From contig NZ_CP042241.1 in assembly GCF_007833275.1 (NCBI RefSeq), positions 124,001 to 188,000 on the forward strand: DNA of 64,000 nucleotides, in the 5' to 3' direction. Source of the stretch: Salarchaeum sp. JOR-1 (GTDB lineage Archaea; Halobacteriota; Halobacteria; Halobacteriales; Halobacteriaceae). The notes beneath the pieces are model-generated. The model had not been told where the DNA came from. It was given only the letters and a program-made list of their open reading frames with translations, and did not search any database. The number at the start of each line of letters is the position of its first letter. Within the stretch, counting starts at the first letter, position 1. The translations under genes and the position numbers were made by a program. Shown here in pieces: positions 61,757 to 64,000 of the stretch.

Positions 61757-62910
61757 CAGTGGCCTCCGGTGGTGATACCGAGGAACACCACGAAGTACAC
61801 GAGGAGCGCGATGAACGCCGCGTAGAACACGCCGCCGATGAGGAACGGCTTGAAGCTCATCGGGTCGTCGTGGGCGCTCCGGGCGCGAGCGTACAGGATA
61901 CCGCCTGAGATGACGGCGAGGATGACGGAGAACGCGTTCAGGAAGCCCGTCGTCCCCCAGGCGAGCGTGAGATCCCAGTCCGTGTAGACGATGCCGAGCG
62001 TGACCGGGAGCGTCCCCTGGAACGCCATCGCGCCCGTGATGTTCCCGATGGCGAGCGTGTCCTTATCGCGGCTTATCCAGAGCACGCTGTTGAACTTCTC
62101 GGGGAGTTCGGTGGCGAGCGGCGCGATGAGTAGCGCGACGATGGCGACCGGGACGTCGAGGACTTCCTTCGACACCCACTCGATTTCGGTGACGAAGAGG
62201 TGCGCGCCGCCGATGATGATGCCGAGCGCGAACAGCGTCTGGAACGCGACGAAGAAGACGTGCGGGTTCTCACCGTGCTCGCGGGGGTCGTAGCCGAGGC
62301 GGGCGGCGAACCGCTCGAAGATGAGGCCGAAGTGGAGGGCGTCGAGGTCTTCGGACTCCACGAGCTCCCCCGCCTGCAGGGACTGGTAGAGGTAGAAGAC
62401 GTAGAGGAGGATGAGCGAGGCGCCGAAGCCGTACTGAACGGTCTCCTGCCCGAGGCCGAAGCCGCCCTCGGGGACGAACGCGGCGGTGAACGCGATGACG
62501 TATCCGACGAGGAAGAAGGAGAGGTCGCGGCGCGTCGTCGCCTCGTTGAAGTGGAGTTCCGGGCCGTGGGTGCGGCGCGCCCGGAAGTAGTAGACGCTGG
62601 TTCCGACGAGGAACATCGCGATGGTCGCGAGCATGAAGGGCGCGCCGAGAATCGCGCCGACGCCGACGTGCGACGCTGACTCGCCGCCCTGGATGATGGC
62701 GATGACGGGGATGAGGGTCTCGGGGAGTGCGGTGCCGACCGCAGCGAGGATGCTTCCCGTCGCGGACTCGGAGACGCCGAGGCGATGGCCGAGCCACTCG
62801 ACGCTGTTCGTGAACACTTCCGCGCCGAGCAGAAGGAACGCGAACGAGAGGACGAGAAGGATGCCGCGTTCGACTCCCGCAGGGAACGGGAGAACGGGAA
62901 TAGCGCTCAT
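61756..62910 (-). CDS. sodium/calcium exchanger family (CaCA) membrane protein
   Basis: A 384-residue protein with about ten helices and two alpha-repeat motifs: [13 protein letters not shown] (about 57-69) and [13 protein letters not shown] (about 258-270), followed by [13 protein letters not shown], the CaCA ion-binding pattern. It is probably a Ca2+/cation antiporter of the YrbG-like type. It starts at 62910, with a GGGCTTAAC element about 25 bases upstream on the minus strand. Confidence 0.88.
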   Translation of the reverse strand: MSAIPVLPFPAGVERGILLVLSFAFLLLGAEVFTNSVEWLGHRLGVSESATGSILAAVGTALPETLIPVIAIIQGGESASHVGVGAILGAPFMLATIAMFLVGTSVYYFRARRTHGPELHFNEATTRRDLSFFLVGYVIAFTAAFVPEGGFGLGQETVQYGFGASLILLYVFYLYQSLQAGELVESEDLDALHFGLIFERFAARLGYDPREHGENPHVFFVAFQTLFALGIIIGGAHLFVTEIEWVSKEVLDVPVAIVALLIAPLATELPEKFNSVLWISRDKDTLAIGNITGAMAFQGTLPVTLGIVYTDWDLTLAWGTTGFLNAFSVILAVISGGILYARARSAHDDPMSFKPFLIGGVFYAAFIALLVYFVVFLGITTGGH

Positions 62911-62979
62911 GCGCCCGACTTACGCGAGGGCGCTGTTAAGCCCTTCCAAACTTCGACGCGCTCAAACCCGCGACGCGCC

Positions 62980-62985
62980 AGGAGG
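62980..62985 (+). promoter_or_regulatory. Shine-Dalgarno sequence of dtdA
   Basis: AGGAGG lies 6 bases before the ATG at 62992, a full match to the anti-SD of 16S rRNA. Such strong sites are uncommon among the leaderless genes here and support the start chosen for the gene. Confidence 0.7.
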
Positions 62986-62991
62986 AGAACG

Positions 62992-64000
62992 ATGATAGGC
63001 GTGGTCGTCAGTCGCGCGGACGAAGCGTCCGTCGCTATCGGCGAACAACTCAGGGACATCGCGGACTGGACGAACGCGGGGGGCGCGTGGCATCGGGACG
63101 GGTTCGAACTCCGGGAGTTCGAGGACTGGCACGTCGAACTCGACGGCGTCGCGGCGGCGTTCTCCGACCCCGACCTCGTGGTGTTCGCGTCCCGGCACTC
63201 GGGCGACACCGGCCCCCTCCTGACGGCGCACCACACCGGGAACTTCGGGCCGGGCGAGTTCGGCGGCGAGGACTACGCGCTCGCGGAGGCCGCGCCCGAG
63301 GCGCACCGCGCGCTCCTCGACGGCTTCCGCGAGCACGCCCCCGACGAGTACGAGGTCGGGATGGAGTGCACGCACCACGGGCCGACCGAGGTGGGCGCGC
63401 CGTCGCTGTTCGCGGAACTCGGCAGCAGCGAGGACGAGTGGCGGGACGACGCGGCCGCGCGAGCGGTCGCCCGGGCAATCCTCGACATGTCGGGGGTCGA
63501 GCCGCAGGGCGGGCGGTCGCTCGTCGGGTTCGGCGGCGGGCACTACGTCCCGCGCCCCACCAGAATCGTCGCGGACACCGAGTGGGGGTTCGGGCACGTC
63601 GCGGCCGAGTGGTGTCTCGACGACATGGGCGCGCCCGGCGAACACCGCGACACCATCGACCGGGCGTTCGCGGCGACCGACACGGAGTACGCGGTCGTGG
63701 ACGGCGAGAAACCCGGCCTCGAAACGACCATCGACGACCTCGGGTATCGCGTCGTGAGCGAGACGTGGGTGCGGGAGACCGACGGCGTGCCGCTCGACCT
63801 CGTGCGGGCGCTGGAGGACGAGTTCGCGAGCGTGGACGACGGCCTGCGGTTCGGCGAGAACGCGAGCGGGGAGTACGTCATCGTGGATTTGCCGGACGAC
63901 CTCTGGGCGGACGCGCACAGCGTCAACGCGGAGCGCGCCCGCCGAATCGCGCGGGAGACGACAGTGGCGTACGAGACGACGGAGAACGGGAATCGCGTCG
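62992..64000 (+). CDS. dtdA: D-aminoacyl-tRNA deacylase, partial (runs off the right edge)
   Basis: 336 codons are open to the window end, with no stop. It begins MIGVVVSRADEASVAIGEQL and shows FASRHSGDTGPLLTAHHTGN and ECTHHGPTEVGAPSLFAELG, the archaeal DtdA (GEK1-like) motifs, plus GFGGGHYVPR with zinc-binding histidines. It removes D-amino acids from mischarged tRNAs. The usual length is roughly 430-460 residues, so about three quarters are seen. Confidence 0.93.
   Translation, partial: MIGVVVSRADEASVAIGEQLRDIADWTNAGGAWHRDGFELREFEDWHVELDGVAAAFSDPDLVVFASRHSGDTGPLLTAHHTGNFGPGEFGGEDYALAEAAPEAHRALLDGFREHAPDEYEVGMECTHHGPTEVGAPSLFAELGSSEDEWRDDAAARAVARAILDMSGVEPQGGRSLVGFGGGHYVPRPTRIVADTEWGFGHVAAEWCLDDMGAPGEHRDTIDRAFAATDTEYAVVDGEKPGLETTIDDLGYRVVSETWVRETDGVPLDLVRALEDEFASVDDGLRFGENASGEYVIVDLPDDLWADAHSVNAERARRIARETTVAYETTENGNRV

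Overview
This is a gene-dense stretch of a haloarchaeal (class Halobacteria) chromosome. The DNA is very G+C rich by eye, the proteins are strongly acidic, and many ATG codons lie about 20-30 bases after a TTTTTA/TATA-like box, as in leaderless haloarchaeal mRNAs. The gene content is archaeal: NAC, TrmI, DUF371, DUF373, DtdA, a complex I without NuoEFG, and a CtaA-CtaB fusion. I saw no rRNA, tRNA, CRISPR array, transposase or integrase. Most of the window is core genome.

Layout. 1-4.2 kb: start of dapB and dapA (lysine), a metallophosphoesterase, a NYN-domain protein, a PUA protein, NAC and TrmI. 4.4-8 kb: an acyl-CoA carboxylase carboxyltransferase subunit, then class I aldolase plus fructose-1,6-bisphosphatase (gluconeogenesis). 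8-17 kb: 3-hydroxyacyl-CoA dehydrogenase, squalene/phytoene synthase, acyl-CoA dehydrogenase, thiolase with its DUF35 partner, an alpha/beta hydrolase, MeaB, the small methylmalonyl-CoA mutase subunit and a DUF420 protein. 17.2-27.6 kb: an ABC exporter and a heme-copper oxidase cluster (ctaA-ctaB fusion, coxB, coxC, coxA and several small membrane proteins). 27.6-33.3 kb: HAD hydrolase, GNAT-zinc ribbon protein, large methylmalonyl-CoA mutase subunit, CBS-ParB-like fusion and a DHH protein. 33.4-43.6 kb: an eleven-gene complex I operon (nuoA, B, CD, H, I, J1, J2, K, L, M, N) on the minus strand. 43.7-50.6 kb: purK-purE, Agl23, ribH, an aminotransferase, a LysO-type exporter and endonuclease III. 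50.6-56.4 kb: DUF371, a coiled-coil protein, SppA, DUF373, Dph6 and a sugar nucleotidyltransferase. 56.6-64 kb: HTH-zinc ribbon regulator, Rieske protein, a pABA-type cassette, a helix-hairpin-helix protein with an internal duplication, aroE, a cation exchanger and the start of dtdA.

Function. The carboxyltransferase, both mutase subunits and MeaB form the propionyl-CoA to succinyl-CoA route, here split over three loci. Acyl-CoA dehydrogenase, 3-hydroxyacyl-CoA dehydrogenase and thiolase suggest fatty-acid or branched acyl-CoA breakdown. Complex I and the terminal oxidase are the two ends of the aerobic respiratory chain.

The least explained signals are intergenic. (1) A small family of structured elements shares two W5-6 tracts separated by exactly 8 bases, next to a perfect hairpin of variable sequence; three copies also carry a GTCGC/GCGAC hairpin. 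(2) Two genes (acyl-CoA dehydrogenase and dph6) are followed by a diverged second copy of their own 3' end, stop codon included; at dph6 one of the elements lies between the two copies. (3) A long imperfect hairpin, possibly a non-coding RNA, lies between convergent genes at 17.1-17.2 kb. (4) The coiled-coil gene at 51.3 kb appears to have an unusually long structured leader.
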